Below the pieces are notes generated by a model that saw only the letters and a program-made list of their open reading frames with translations, was not told the origin of the DNA and did not search any database. From the NCBI GenBank assembly GCA_035772785.1, contig JAOCPU010000046.1:186001-250000 (forward strand): 64,000 nt of DNA. The letters run 5' to 3'. Source of the DNA: Phlebiopsis flavidoalba. Its lineage: Eukaryota; Basidiomycota; Agaricomycetes; Polyporales; Phanerochaetaceae. Of the stretch, positions 33,155 to 45,785 are shown piece after piece (the first letter of the stretch is position 1; the number at the start of each line of letters is the position of its first letter). The position numbers were made by a program, and so were the translations under genes.

Positions 33155-36100
33155 TCTGGTCGTTCTGAAGTGCGTGCGGTGACAGCGGGTATGGAATGTG
33201 TGTAGTGCAAGGATACGTGGGTTTACTGAGCAGCGATGACCGTGACCCAGACCAGTGATTTGGCGACGAACACGGCCACGAAACACATGTTTCCTTATCA
33301 AGTCAGAAGGCAGGTAAGCAGATGTGACTAGCGGCGCTTATAGTGTCCAACCGAGGTAAGTAATCTTTAGCAGACGCGGTAAGAAACTGGTAAGAAAGTC
33401 TGAGAAGGTGCTTGCCGCCACGTTGCCCTTGCTCTACGACAGCTATCATCATCTATCCCCAATCTTCGGCCGCGAGAGTGAAAGTCTGCCTCACCAGGGA
33501 AGGATGCATATTCTCATTGCAAGGGTATCTAAACAGCACTCAACAATGGGATGGGGGTCCCTTGGTTATGGTCTCGTTTTTAAGCTTGTGTTCTTCGTGC
33601 CCGGTCAAAGACACCTCCGGGTTTTCTGAAACCCATCTATTCACCAAGAACGGGCAACATGTGGGAAAATATAGGCAACTATGAAAATTGTGCATTCGTT
33701 ACACGCGGCACAAGGACAATTACGACCTGGACCTGAAGCGAAGTCCTGTCATTGGGAAGCGTGGTGAGCTTGAATTTGTGGAAGAGGATAGGGTTGAAGT
33801 GGTGTTGTAGTGACAAGGGCGGCAGTGAGGAAATCAGAATGTCATTCGGGATCTCAGTCACTGTGCGTAAGCATTACTCTCTCAGTGGTCTGGAGTCCAT
33901 AACACTCTTCTCCAGGTCCACCCGTACGAAGAAGTTGCCATACGATGTATATCGGCTGCACGACTTTTGACGATCCCGAGTTTAACATCAGAAGTATTAT
34001 TACATTCGCGCCACACCACAAAAACTACTGGGCGGGGGTTCTCCACCCCCCAAGCGTTTCAATACGATCCGGCGCTCGTGTTCTAATGCTTTTGCCGTTG
34101 CCCCAAGTTTGCATCGTTAACTCGACTCCCTACCGGCCGCGCACCCCCACTCTACAAGAATCTGCACCTCTTTTCCCCTCCCACTTCTCTGAGCCCTCGC
34201 AGGACAGGCATTCATCGATGCCACTCAATGCTCGGAGAAACAACCCTAAGCCAAAATATAACCTGTGCAACCCCTCCCGAACCAAACTCCGCGCTCAGCG
34301 CTTGCATGATCCGCCTGTCACTTCCTCCCGAGCTGCGATGTGAAGCTCTGCCGCGCTCAGCCCAGTGCTCCGAACACCACGAAGATTGCATTTTCTTCAC
34401 ACGCGAGCCTTTTGTTCGCTCTTTCGACATGTCGGGCTACGCCCTTCGCTTAGAGCCTTCTCTACCCAGTATCTTGCCGGTCGTCACAATTCCGAACGGG
34501 CGTCCTAGGGCCCTTGCCCGAAGTACAGATGCTTCGAAGATGCCCAACACAGGGACGTTGACGCAGCGCGAACGCAACACTGGTACAAGCGAGTGCACGG
34601 AGTAGCATGAGACGAGAATCGCCCGAATATCTCGTTGGCTGTGGTTTCGGAGATGTCCTCTGAGAGCTGGAGAAACTTTGAGACGGTCTCTCGGTAGAGT
34701 CGCCGTTGTCGACGCTGCAGAGGTTTCTGCGTCGTCGATTGACTTTGGTGCCGCGGGTGGTGCGGTATAAAACGTCGATATTCATGTTCTCGTTGATGAG
34801 ATCGTCGCGAGTAGAGGCCATTCAAGACCCATCTGTCATAGACCTGCCGTGTCGAGTTCGGGTTGGTGACGAGAATTTTTGTGCAGATATGCATATTTTC
34901 GCTGTGAATTTGTGGCGAGGTGGTGGTTCCAGCGTGAGTCCCAGTCATCTAGTCATCGCCTATGCGGTCTAATCAGTATGAACTGATATCGATGATAGTA
35001 AGGATCGTGATTAATATAAGGCTGTAATAACATTGTGGCGCGCGGTCTGCAAGTTTATACTGCTGGCCGTAGCAGTGCGGGCTACTGGACGACCCCCGCC
35101 ATAGTAGGTCGATAGTAAATTTACTATGCCTGAGGCGCTGCCCCCTTGTCTGTGGAACGAATCAACATGGCTCCGTTTAGTCGCGAGGACGGTGAAACTG
35201 AATGTGCACACTCACCACTAGGTATCTAGGAAGCATTGAAGAAATAATACAGACGAGTTTGCCCATTTCCCCTACTGACCCTTCTTTAGGCTCGTGCTAT
35301 CCGTTGCCCAAAGGTCAGTTCTGCTCACTACATCTACTTGATCACTGGCGCCTAATAAAGGGACGGTCGCCAATTTATGTATATCCTGTAGCAGTCCCTC
35401 TGTTCACTCCTGTACCTAACCACAAAAAAACAAATAGGCCTTGCTACTTACCACACGGCTGATACTCAACCTATCCTCTTTTGCTTGCTAAATACGCTAA
35501 TAGATCAGTCGTACGTCGCATTTTCCATGGCTGTGTGATTTTCGCCTCTCGCACTATTTTGATCTGTAGCGAAGGTCATTCTTTTCAGAGCCGCCGATTC
35601 TTGTTGTATTTCCTCGTCACGTAGCCCTGGGCGTGATCCTGACCGACTCTTGTGGCGGTGCGAGCACAAGCCGATGGCCTTCGTGCTTTCGTTTTAAAAA
35701 ACCTCGCTCGCCTTATGTCGTTCGTCCAATTTGCTCTGTCCTTCGACCACTCTTCGGTCGAAATACTGGGTTCACTGTCTAGTCGCGAGCGATCCTTCTC
35801 GTTCTAGGACCCCCCCCAACCCACCCCCTCCCCCGGCCCACCTAACGGTACAGGTCGTTCTTGCGCGCTGCACCGAGTGCCCAGGCTATGCAGACAGCAC
35901 CGTTGGCAGCCCTATGACATCGTTGAAGTCCCGACTCTCTCATTAGTCCTTGCCAGACGCACGGTGCTGTGCCCGACCTCCCTCCCGATGCGCGCCCTTC
36001 GTCACATGCCACGGCGGCACCGTCACTGTCCCATCTGGTTCGCTCAAAAAACGAAACCCTGGAGGCCCGTATCGTTATCGTGCTCCCCTCTCGCACCCGA

Positions 36101-36177
36101 CCGTCGCTACTCCGGAACCCCCCTCTATCAAGTCTAGTCCGCACTCCCACCCGGATCACATCACACATCAGAGTCTT
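33155..36177. other. 3 kb without a recognised gene
   Basis: Some coding-like pieces occur: a plus-strand tail with HKDNYDLDLKRSPVIGKRGE and EFVEEDRVEVVL ending near 33812, and minus-strand frames from 34948 to 34462 with TVSKFLQLSEDISETTANEIF. Neither belongs to a family I recognise. The interval 34990-35720 has no long frame. The interval 35800-36177 is GC-rich, with open frames on both strands that look compositional. Confidence 0.4.
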
Positions 36178-36567
36178 ATGGCCGCAACATCGCGCACAAG
36201 CTCTCGCCACAGTCGTTATGCCCACACAGACAGGCACGACAACACCATCACGGCGCCGCAACCTATCAGCGCGTCATCTCGGACGGTCAATAGCACGGGT
36301 CACGCGCGCACCTGCAGCCCTCTGGCGCGCTGGGTCTCGACATCCGTCCCCCACGACTCTTTACAGACTACCTCGACGAATGGCCCAGCACCCCATCGCA
36401 GGAGACTCGGCCCCTCCTCTCCCACGAGCCCCACAGTCCCGCTCGTCCGAGCGACTGCGCCGCCTCGCGCCAGAACCCCACCGTCCATACGGTACCCCTG
36501 CCCACTTTCCCGCTTCTCTTGGACACCGTCTCCCTGCAGGCAACCGACGTATGAGGAAACACCACAG
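36178..36567 (+). CDS. Unrecognised Ser/Pro-rich ORF
   Basis: ATG 36178 opens MAATSRTSSRHSRYAHTD. After one frame change near 36325 a convincing-looking segment reads LGLDIRPPRLFTDYLDEWPS, followed by PLLSHE and LPTFPLLLDTVS. The region is GC-rich and open in several frames, so shadows are common. No family is recognised, and it may continue into the frames up to 37080. Confidence 0.3.
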
Positions 36568-37097
36568 CCAAACGAATCCACCCGCCCCCTTGTCCAAGCA
36601 CCGCCGCGCCCGTCAACCGTCCACGTAGCGACCCGCCGCGAGCCAGTGCTCGGCGGCTGGGGGGCGCTGGGCGTCTCCCGACGCAGGCGCTGGAAGTAGG
36701 AACCCGAGAGCGCCTCGGCGACGACGTCCGCGCTGCTCCAAGCGCGTGCCGTTTGAGGGACGTGTGCAGGCGGGCGGCGGGGATTTATGCGCCTCACGAC
36801 TTGGACAGGGATTCTACTTCGCCGCGAACCACCCGCCACCGGTCGTGTCGCGTTACGTTCCCCTCCGCCGGTTTCGGCGCCAGCTACGACTTATACAAGG
36901 GATCTCGTTGCAGGACCGTCGTCGTGGCCGGACCTATGTACCAGCGACACGAAGAGTCGGGGAGGACGTGTATATAGACGCAGAGGCACTTTCGCCGCTT
37001 GAACTATCATTTCAGAGGGAATCGAATACGGACTGTGGAAGTCACCAAGTGTGGCGAGGTGTTTAGGAGCCGTAGAAGATATGGGATACGTGAGTGA

Positions 37098-37513
37098 ATG
37101 AGTTACTTACAGGAGATGTACGCTCATTTCGACTTAGGGTCCTCAGATCATGCGCGCGCACTCATTCCACTTGCAGAAGTCAACTCTCTCATTACATCAC
37201 TATGTTCTGACATGAACGCGATCCAAGCTTACGATGCGACACGCACCTACGAATATTCTCGGCCTCGAGGAAGGGAGTGGCAAAGAATACAGCCAAAAAT
37301 ACTTCCTGACAACGTCCTCTTTAATACGGTATGTCACGATCAATTTCATTGATATTATGCGGTTTTAACGAGACGATGGGGCATAGTACCTTAGACATGT
37401 TATATCTACAAGCATTTAATTTCCGAGAACGTCCACCACGGATAACCAGGATTGAAGCGGTCCTTCAGAAGCTCTGGCGATTTTCCCAAAAGCTCAGTGA
37501 CCTAGGGGCGTAA
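37098..37513 (+). CDS. Unrecognised two-exon ORF
   Basis: The first part reads SYLQEMYAHFDLGSSDHARA and later TYEYSRPRGREWQRIQPK, then LPDNVLFN. A GTATGT donor at 37330 and an acceptor near 37410 join it to FNFRERPPRITRIEAVLQ and KLWRFSQKLSDLGA, with stop at 37511-37513. The continuous sense and a good donor argue for a real gene. The start is uncertain and could lie upstream of 37098. No family is recognised. Confidence 0.4.
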
Positions 37514-38829
37514 GCTCTCCAGGTAGGTATCGGAAGGACTTCACACAGTCGCCGTAGACCCGGTCTTATACCACCCCACAGACCTTGCCATGACCACTTC
37601 GAGGTGTTGGATCTGCACAATCGGCTTCAATCCCTACATCCCGTACTACGGCGGCGGCGGAACTCGAAGTTGAACGAGCTCGACGGCGGGCCTTTGACGA
37701 ACACACCGCGCCAAATCTCGGGCTCAGCGACATGAAGTTCGTGATGAAATGCGTCAAGCGAAGGTGGCCTGCGCAAGCTCGAAGGGGGAAACGGAATTCA
37801 TTAAAGGCTCAACGGGAAGAGCCGATTGGGGACGATTCGAAAGACGCTACTTAAAGATTACTTTAGGACCACTGTTTCGTGGATAATTCCGAATCTGACG
37901 ATCGTTCGACTTTACAGGATAATGTAGTCTACTTCTTGTATATAATTCATTGTACGAAATAAATCACGCGAAGCTTCCAGATTGGCTCCAGCATCATCTT
38001 GTCAAAACACTATTCTCATACGGATATCGATATGGCCCAACGCAACTCATCTTGAGCTCCGGTCAGGAAAAGCAATGACAGCTGTGTGGAAGAGCAAACA
38101 CGCCACACTAAATGTTGTCGTGCATCAACATCCGAGCTCCCAGCCCGTGGAATTGCTACCCCCTCAAGGTCCCGGCGACTTCAAGTCCCATCTCGTGGGA
38201 CCCCCTCGAGTGGGACATTGGCATACGGCCGTACGGACGTTCGACAATTCGTGAGACGATGCCGATGATAAATAATCGAAAAGAGTATCGGTTTGGCAAG
38301 TGGGGTAATTGTTGGGTGTATACGCTCATATATACACCACATCTGTCACCGTTGAGCCTCTCTTGAGGCCACCCTGTGCGTCGCTGACGTCGGACATCGT
38401 TGAGTTGCGAATGCGGAGGGTTCGGAACAAGGGATTTCGACCCCGGCGTCGCGACCAGATCTAAAGTGTCCCTGCAGAGCGAATCAATTGATATGTCTGC
38501 AGGGACGCTAACTTGGCATGCGCGGGTGACGTCGATATATATATGCGCGTATGCCAGCATGCCGTACTCAACGTGACTTTTGATGCATTGCAAGATGGAA
38601 GAAAAGCATGCACAAAAAAACACTTCTTTTCCCGTCATCATGCATCAGGGTCGATACAGGGGCTGCTGGGCAAAGAGGCCCGATGATGGTCTACAATGTG
38701 AGAATACATTTTGTCATGTGGGTCGTTCTGAATTTGAAGCATGCGGCTATTCTGAGGATGACCTGACAAGACACCAATCAGACTATAAGCTTTGGTGTGG
38801 CGAAAGACGATACTGACTTTGCTTGCTGC
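37514..38829. other. No gene recognised
   Basis: A plus-strand stretch at 37640-37850 (DMKFVMKCVKRRWPAQ region) looks mildly coding but has no known motif. The rest has only short frames. Confidence 0.4.
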
Positions 38830-39463
38830 GACTGCGTAACCTATTTTCATTCGGGCAACTTGTCCGCCCTCCGCATCCTGAATCTCAACTTCGATATCAG
38901 TTCCTTCGGGGATGGGCTGGTCTTCCTCTGCGCCCTTTGACTCGCCATCCAAGTTCATCACCTCCACGAACCACTTGGCGCCTTCTTCCCATCCAACGTT
39001 TCTCCGCCTCTCCCAGCGGCGATCTACCCGCGGCGTTTCTTGATGTCAATGAGGTTGATGCCTGGTCCTTTTGGATGCTGGACAAGCTTTGTGCGCGATG
39101 GCGAGGTGGGAGTTCAGTTGCCGCCCAGTGCAAAGGCGTCGACTTCGCGTCGTTTTGTGCTGATAGCAATGACGGAGGAGCGACTGAAAGCAGATAGTCG
39201 AGCACATACTGTTAGGTATCTTGCGCGGGTGAGTTCTCCGAGGACCCAGGACCAAAGGAAGGCATAGGAAGACATACCTGTGTGTCCGTTTGCGCAGAGA
39301 CCATATGCAGAACGCTGTTTCACACCACCGCCGTCCCGAGCAGTGCTCAGTGCATCAGCGCCGAACTTTCTCAACGAACTGCTGGATATCTTCGAGATCG
39401 CCGTAGCGACACGACAGGAGCAATTCGTCCCGGTCTTCTTCTGTTGAGCGAGGGAAACGACAT
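38830..39463 (-). CDS. YAR1: Yar1-like ankyrin-repeat protein, frame-broken
   Basis: The start is ATG 39463; the correct frame follows almost at once with STEEDRDELLLSCRYGDLED, the first helix pair of the Yar1 family. Next come FVEKFGADALSTARD, an ankyrin segment, and an intron whose AG sits just before YVLDYLLSV. Exon 2 has LLSAQNDAKSTPLHWAA, LNSHLAIA, NAAGRSPLGEAE and EVMNLDGESKGAEEDQP. It ends with EVEIQDAEG and QVARMKI, the characteristic C-terminal strand of fungal Yar1 homologues. Yar1 is a chaperone of ribosomal protein S3 (uS3) that keeps it soluble until it joins the 40S precursor. About 200 residues, as in the family. The exact stop is unclear. The usual single-base shifts are present. 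Confidence 0.82.
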
Positions 39464-42400
39464 GGAGGCAGAGAGAAATGGTGTTCGAAACTGCCGAGCT
39501 CCATTTTTTCGTGAAATCCACCCGGAATTCGCGCATATATTCGTTGTAACAAACGCCCATGCTTCCTCGCCGACGAACATCCTAGTTGTTCATTTATCTC
39601 GCCTCTCCTCTGCTTGAGGCCTTGAGGTTTCGTCGCCGTTTCGTCTGGACTTGGCGAGGCTAAAATTATGCATTTCGGTTTTTCCATACGCCCTGGAGTA
39701 ACAGGGCCACATCTGCCGAAGATCCTGCTCCGCTGGTAGCATTGCGCTTTGATGCCACGGTCGAGGCTGTGCGCGAATGCGTGCATCGTTGCAATCTCAC
39801 CAGCCCGATGCTCCAAGTTCAAATCTTTCCGTGCAGCCACCGACTACAGCTACTGGATGTTACCATCTCTATCCGCAGTGTAAAGTTAAACTTTCAGGCC
39901 TTTACGGGCAAATATTCTAAGCACCGAGAGGTCGGTGTTTCAAGCACCGGCCAGGCGTTTTTCATACGTGATTTCCACGGGGGTAAACGTACAGCTTGAG
40001 CAGTCCGTGTGCCGTAGCTGACCGCCGCGGTTGCAGATTTTTGTGTTTCGTACCCATCACGGCGGGGGCGGCGCCTGCGAGGGGAGCACCATATGGCTTG
40101 CCCTGGGCTTGCCCGAGTTTCGTCAATCAAGGAGGCTCTGATCAGTCGCGCTTCTTCTCCCTCTCATCGTCTGTTGATATAAACCACACCCGGGACGTTC
40201 CGTTGTCAGCCCGTCGAGTCGGATTTTCCCTTCACCCTCGCAGCTGCACCCTTACGAGCCCAACGTTCGCTTCGACCATTTCGACGAACAATTGTAAAAT
40301 ACCATGTGTCGCACTCGACCCCGGCGACAACGCTGCTCGTATAACCTTATGGGCTGTCTTAGCTGTGTCCGTTCTTCGTATGCTCTCCTTGCGTCATTAA
40401 AACATGCATTCCGCTACTCATCCGGTCACCAGCTAGGCATCTTTCTGGTGCATCATTTGTATCGTTACGACAGATTCAAGTGCTTGAAGTAGTGTAAATC
40501 TTGATAATATCACCACCGTATCGAGCTGATGCTTCTGCTCGCAGGTTGGAACTATGGCCTCCATTCCGGAGGGCAATGCATCAAGATGCGTATCATGGGA
40601 CAGTAAGCTCGCGAATTAATGACCTGTCTCCCCTCGCGCTGACTGACTTGCTCTTACAGTAATACATACCTAATCAATATACCCCTAATAGCATTAAAAT
40701 CATTATATCTCTGAACATCAGGCGATTTCGCTACTCTAAGTGAATTACAAGTTCAAGATTGGGGGTGGATTCACAGTCCCAGGCGTCGGAAGTGAGTTTC
40801 TTTCTTGTCGTAAACTAAGCTAATGCCGCTACTTTCAAACAATAGTCGCAGTCGTGCCGGAAGCGCCTTGGGACGGAGTGAAGTGGCCCGGAAATGTACC
40901 AGCATGCATATCCCTAGCCGCTGTAGCATGATCTTCTCGATAGGCTGGAGTCTCGAACATGAACGTTAGCTGTCGCCGTCCCTTGAAGAGGTTAATTGAT
41001 ACAGACCTAACGACCAGATTTCCCCAAAAACTCAGAGTAACTCATCTCAGCTAAGAGTCTGGGATAGCCAAACTAGATAGGGTGCTGCACAAAATATCTT
41101 GTCAAACCTTACTCACGTGTCTCCTTGGCCCGTTTTGTGTCTAAGGGCGCAGTACGAATTCACTCACTGCTTCGATGTTGTTACATGAGTCAACGCCACT
41201 GGGCGCTTAGGGGGGTCAGCAGTTTAGGAACCTGAGTTCACGAAAGCTCGGTTAACTTCAGAGGTCGTGTAGGGTTACGGCCGGCTCCATCGCAGCGGCC
41301 ATCTATTATGCCGCCTGTCTCGCTCACCATCTTTCAACCGTGTCCAACGTCCTGCTCCATAGGGTATGCATCTGCCCGCGTCCTGCACTTCACCGGAGGC
41401 ACGTGCCTGTCATAACTCCGTTTTCACACAGAAACCGAAGCAGCCACGTTCTTGGCCACCTGGGAGCCTCGGCACAGTTCTTGGTCATTCACCATCTGCT
41501 TCACCACCCATTCTGTGCGAGATCGCTGCCTTGCAGTCTACAACCGGGACTGCGATACTGACACGCTTGCAGATGGACTTTCCTCCGGTTCGTGGAGTGG
41601 CTTGGTACGTCTCTTCATTAAAAGGTTTCAAACTGTCCCTGACAAATCCTCGAAGCGGTCGGTAAGGGTGTGGGATATGCGAGACTGTACTGCGGCTCAT
41701 CAATTTCCATGAGCTGAATGTGCGTCAACTTCGTGCTTTTGAAACAGGCGCAGAGGGCTGATGGCAAGGTTTAGACGATCCGTATAGTGTTTCGATTCAT
41801 CTTCACCATCTCCCTGGCGCATCTTGGGTGCGGACGGGGGGGGGGGGGGGCACAACGCCGCACTACGCACGTCAACGATAGCTGGTGCGTCACGTCTCGC
41901 GGCCCGACGTGGCGAGGTCGCTTACTCATGCATACGTACGCCTAGCTTTTGTTGGAACGAGTTTTCTGTTCATATCTGCTCAGCCGGCATCCGGCGTCAC
42001 CGGTTTCGTTCTGGAAATAACCCTCGTCGTATCGCCGCTACGTTACTCATTACCCTTCCAATATTCACAGTGCTTTCAGATCTGTCTTCCCTCGTTCGAT
42101 TGAAAAGGAGTGCAACCTCAAACGATATCAAACGCAACACAAGTCAACCTTCCACCTACGCTCCACGGCGTCCCGACGCACAGACGACTCGACCCTCGCT
42201 AGCAACAGCCCTTCGCGCCAGTAAGGAGCATCAGAGTCATACCAATCCGAAGCTCACATCGACTCGCGAGGACGACAGTGGGCGTAGGGAGACGAAGAAC
42301 CCACATTCGCACGTTGAGCTCGGACTCGTATGCAGAAGCCGCCCCGATGACTTCGCCCCAAATCGGAGGCTCGAGAGCGGGGCGGTGCGATGGTTGCGCG

Positions 42401-43748
42401 GGGGGTGTAATGCACGCGGGCTGCGAGAGCACGAGACCCGGAGGCCAGGTGCATCCGTTTGTGCAGCATTATAGATCGCCAATCGGGATGAGTCTACTGT
42501 GTGTTGCCTCTGAGTCTGGGCTGACTGGAGTGTACAGACTTGATGGAGGGGGAGGATGAGAGCCTGGGGACATCCCATGAGACGTCGGTAGAGTTATTTG
42601 TAGCACTCGGAGTGTAATTGTTATGTGGTGGTGTATGCACCTGTACTATCAACTATCCCTCATTAATGCAGCCATGTTCCGCGACACCTATTCCAAGTGG
42701 GCTTAATTTTTCGAGCCAGAGAAGCTTCTATCTCTATGTTCTCTCTGAATGTCAACAATTCCAGATCTACACCGAGCACTATTCACAGCAATGGGGGTCG
42801 GTCATCCACACACACAGTTCACGGTAGTAAGAGAATATGAAACATTTTGCATTTATTGAAGCTACACGATACAAGATACATGACTGAACGTAATCCATCA
42901 GACTGACGTTTCAACCGCTGACCCGCGCCCTAGCACGACTGCAAGCAGTGTGCGTGCCGGGAGAGCGTGCCAAACGTCCTCGAGACCGCGCTCTCGAAGG
43001 AGCGCAGCCATAATAGTTCTCAGGTATAACGGTGAACGCGGTTGTCATCAAGACTGGATTTGAAGGATGTGGCATGTGTACAACATGCGAGACTCGAGTT
43101 AGAAACTATAAAATAGATCCTAGCTGAGTATGTTCTAAGGAAACAACGAAGGCTGAGGGAGGAGAAATTTATATGGGCGTGTTTAGGGCAGGGGTGGTGA
43201 TCGTGTGATGGGCTCTCGGGGTGTTTCCGAGCGTAATTGAGCGTCCTGAACATGCGGATATCGGGTTTCCTCGTCCTTACCAGCTCCTTTGAATCCATGT
43301 CTTCCGACGAAGAGCCGACAGCGTTAGATTGCGATGGCCTTGTAGGCAATATAAGCATCTGATGCTTGTCACAAGAGACGGTATTTCGTATAAAGCCTTT
43401 CCTTGTGCGATGCCAAACTTCACTTAAACGGTCGCCGTGATCTTGGGAGCCCGCGCACCGGCCTTTTGTGGTAGCTCAACTGATCCCGAAGACACGCCTG
43501 TGCGTGTTCAGCAATTGAGTGGCAAACTGATTGCAACTACATCTGTTCCTGCAATTGCCAGTTCTGTGCATATAACCACCAGCAAAGTAATTACGCAGTG
43601 CCCAATAATTGTTCATCTTTGACCCTCATCTTTCAGTCATAATCAACGTGCCAAAGGGACATCGCAGATTCTCAGCCCCAGGCGAGGCAATGATATAAGA
43701 ACGACCTCTATGACTCCCTACCTGCTCCCCATGTATAGGCTTTAGGCC
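39464..43748. other. 4.3 kb without a recognised gene
   Basis: A TATA-like element near 40177 precedes an ORF of 62 codons at 40304-40492 with no motif. Around 40550-40900 there are several good donor/acceptor pairs around very short open pieces (NYGLHSGGQCIK segment), suggesting an unrecognised intron-rich gene. The frame 41824-42474 begins in a G homopolymer and is basic and low-complexity. Near 42640-42840 a split segment reads DLHRALFTAMGVGHPHTQFT then VVREYETF, which looks coding but is not recognised. Confidence 0.35.
41836..41850 (+). repeat. Run of 15 G
   Basis: A G homopolymer follows GGAC. A shorter run of 10 G with similar neighbours occurs at 56243-56252. Confidence 0.85.
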
Positions 43749-45255
43749 ATGCGCTCCGCCTCTTGGTCTTCTACGCAACTTTCCCAACAGACTTGTCCAC
43801 CCCCTCCTTACACGACATCGCCTCCGCTCTCACCTCCTAGGTAAAAGCTATTTAACACAAATATATCGTCTATTTCTGATTTCCACACAGTCATCACGTA
43901 TTCGGCGTCAACCCGACCAGTCCCCCTAATACGGGGGTAGACAATATCCTCTACGATGAAAGGAGGCCTTTAGAATTAGGAGATGCTACGCGCGAATATC
44001 ATGGTAGCTCGGATGACGATAAAGATTCGCTATGGTCTCGACTCTGTACCAGAGCCATACAAGTTCGCAATTAGGCTCGGACCCAACCGACGCATCAGCC
44101 AGCGGTGAGTTGGGAAGTTACCTTAGCAGTGAACATACAATGCCTCAATCTCATGGGTTATCCAGCACGCATGGTTTCAACTATCCTACATCGTCATCGT
44201 CGACAGCTGCCCAACCAAGAGGTGCCCCCCTCTCGACAATTCCAAAACCTCGTACGACGATCAGCCATGTTCTTCGAGCGTATGCGGGAGCCGTTCAGCG
44301 CACCGCGTCAATGTGTCGATCGATTCTTCAATGTCCACGGGGACGAACAACACGCATCATTCAATGACAATTTATAAGCCACCAAAACGCACATCAAGCC
44401 TTCCTTCTCGTGCCGGGGTGGAATTCCCACCAGGCTCGTGAGTGTCTTTTTTCGATTCTTAAAGCAAGTATGTCTAACTTTGGAATCATAGTTGTCAAAC
44501 GAATTACCTTTTTGCTCAAGACTCTTCGAACTTCATTTATTGCCGGGCGGAAGACACGTGTTTCAATGGTCCCAGTTATCATATCGCCGTTGAAATGAAC
44601 TGCTTTATTCCCAGCTCATATATCACCGTTGTCAGACGAGAGTCTAACTGTGGACCTTTGGTTGGCAAATTCGAGTGAGTGGTGCAAAGTAATCAACATC
44701 GTCCGGTCAATCAACGCTGACTTATGTTCAGGATGAGCCGCGAACATCATGACTCAGACCGAGTTATGATTGGTCCAGAAATCGCATTGTTGTCGCAGAT
44801 AGTCGTTTGGCACGACGCCGTACGTCGGCTTCGCCGGATTTTCCGCTGTATGTCACTAACGCCAAGTTCAGAATTGCCGTCTCGAGGGTTTCAGATGGAC
44901 CTTGGAGGGTATCACTCTAGAGTGGTCTCGCAGTCCGATATGGTACCATACAGGACCGTATCAGGTATGCTTGTGTACAGTGTTTTTTCAGTACCACGCC
45001 GTTACTAAATTGATGGCTTCTCAGTGTGCTGCTAGTATTCAGCAACAAGGCGAGCAGAGACTGCGGTCACTGGGAACGATCGCATCGCTAATCCCTGCCG
45101 ACCCGCTAGCGTCCCACAGCGAAGTCTGTGCGATGCCTAAAATAATTCTCGAAAGCCAAGCAATGGAGGTGCTTGACCACGTCATCATGACCTCCTTGAT
45201 TCTCCTGCGCGAGCCCCTACACTCGCTTTTAGAGATCGTACCAGGGCAAGTCTGA
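43749..45255 (+). CDS. DUF6593-like basidiomycete protein, tandem copy 1, frame-broken
   Basis: The proposed start 43749 (MRSASWSSTQ) opens a Pro/Ser-rich N-terminus with an intron at about 43841-43890. Then come SPPNTGVDNILYDERRPLEL and a second Ser-rich part. The core reads YHIAVEMNCFIPSSYITVV, GPLVGKFE, a GT-AG intron (about 44672-44731), then MSREHHDSDRVMIGPEIALL and SQIVVWHDA. The end has MEVLDHVIMTSLILLREPLH, stop near 45255. Core and end resemble the antiparallel-strand domain of DUF6593-type proteins abundant in Agaricomycetes, which typically finish with a hydrophobic VTxLL-type helix. The assignment is from memory of the family and moderate. Copy 2 starts 530 bp downstream and shares the intron position. 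Confidence 0.5.
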
Positions 45256-45785
45256 GAAGTCGTTATGAAGAATTCCCAGGAAGGTCTCGACGCGCCACGA
45301 GATGGTCGATCTTATCGTGATGAATAGAAATGTGCCATTTTCTCGCATATACGGGCAGAAACGTACTGTTTTGCACACCGTAAACTTACATGGCGATTGC
45401 TTTGACCAATCTACCTTTCAAAAGTCTCGTAGCCTTGTTCCGCATAACATTTTGCGCCGCCTCAAGACGGATATGGTGGATCATCGGCCTGACTACAACC
45501 CATGACCGAGGCGTCCGGTACTGCCACAGTCCGGTCTAACGCTATAAGTCGTGCAGACTGATCGTTTCCATCTACTCCTACATAGTAGGTCATATAGAGG
45601 TAATGAGCTTTTCGGGTCGCACAACCTACGCTCTCAAGCCGCTGATTGTGGCTGAATCAAGAGACCTGTGTGCCAAGTACGTTGCATAATCAACATTGGT
45701 TCATAGCCGTTCAACTTGATACTCCACAGTTCCGCAGGCCTTTATATAGCTGGATGAGCCATGTACGGGATGTTGTTCTTTCATA

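Noticed and set aside
35842..36839. Several overlapping long frames on both strands
   Set aside because: High GC leaves all frames open; only the plus-strand segment from 36178 with a sensible sequence was kept, at low confidence.
41824..42474. Frame of 216 codons beginning at a run of 15 G
   Set aside because: Starts inside a homopolymer and is basic and low-complexity without motif.
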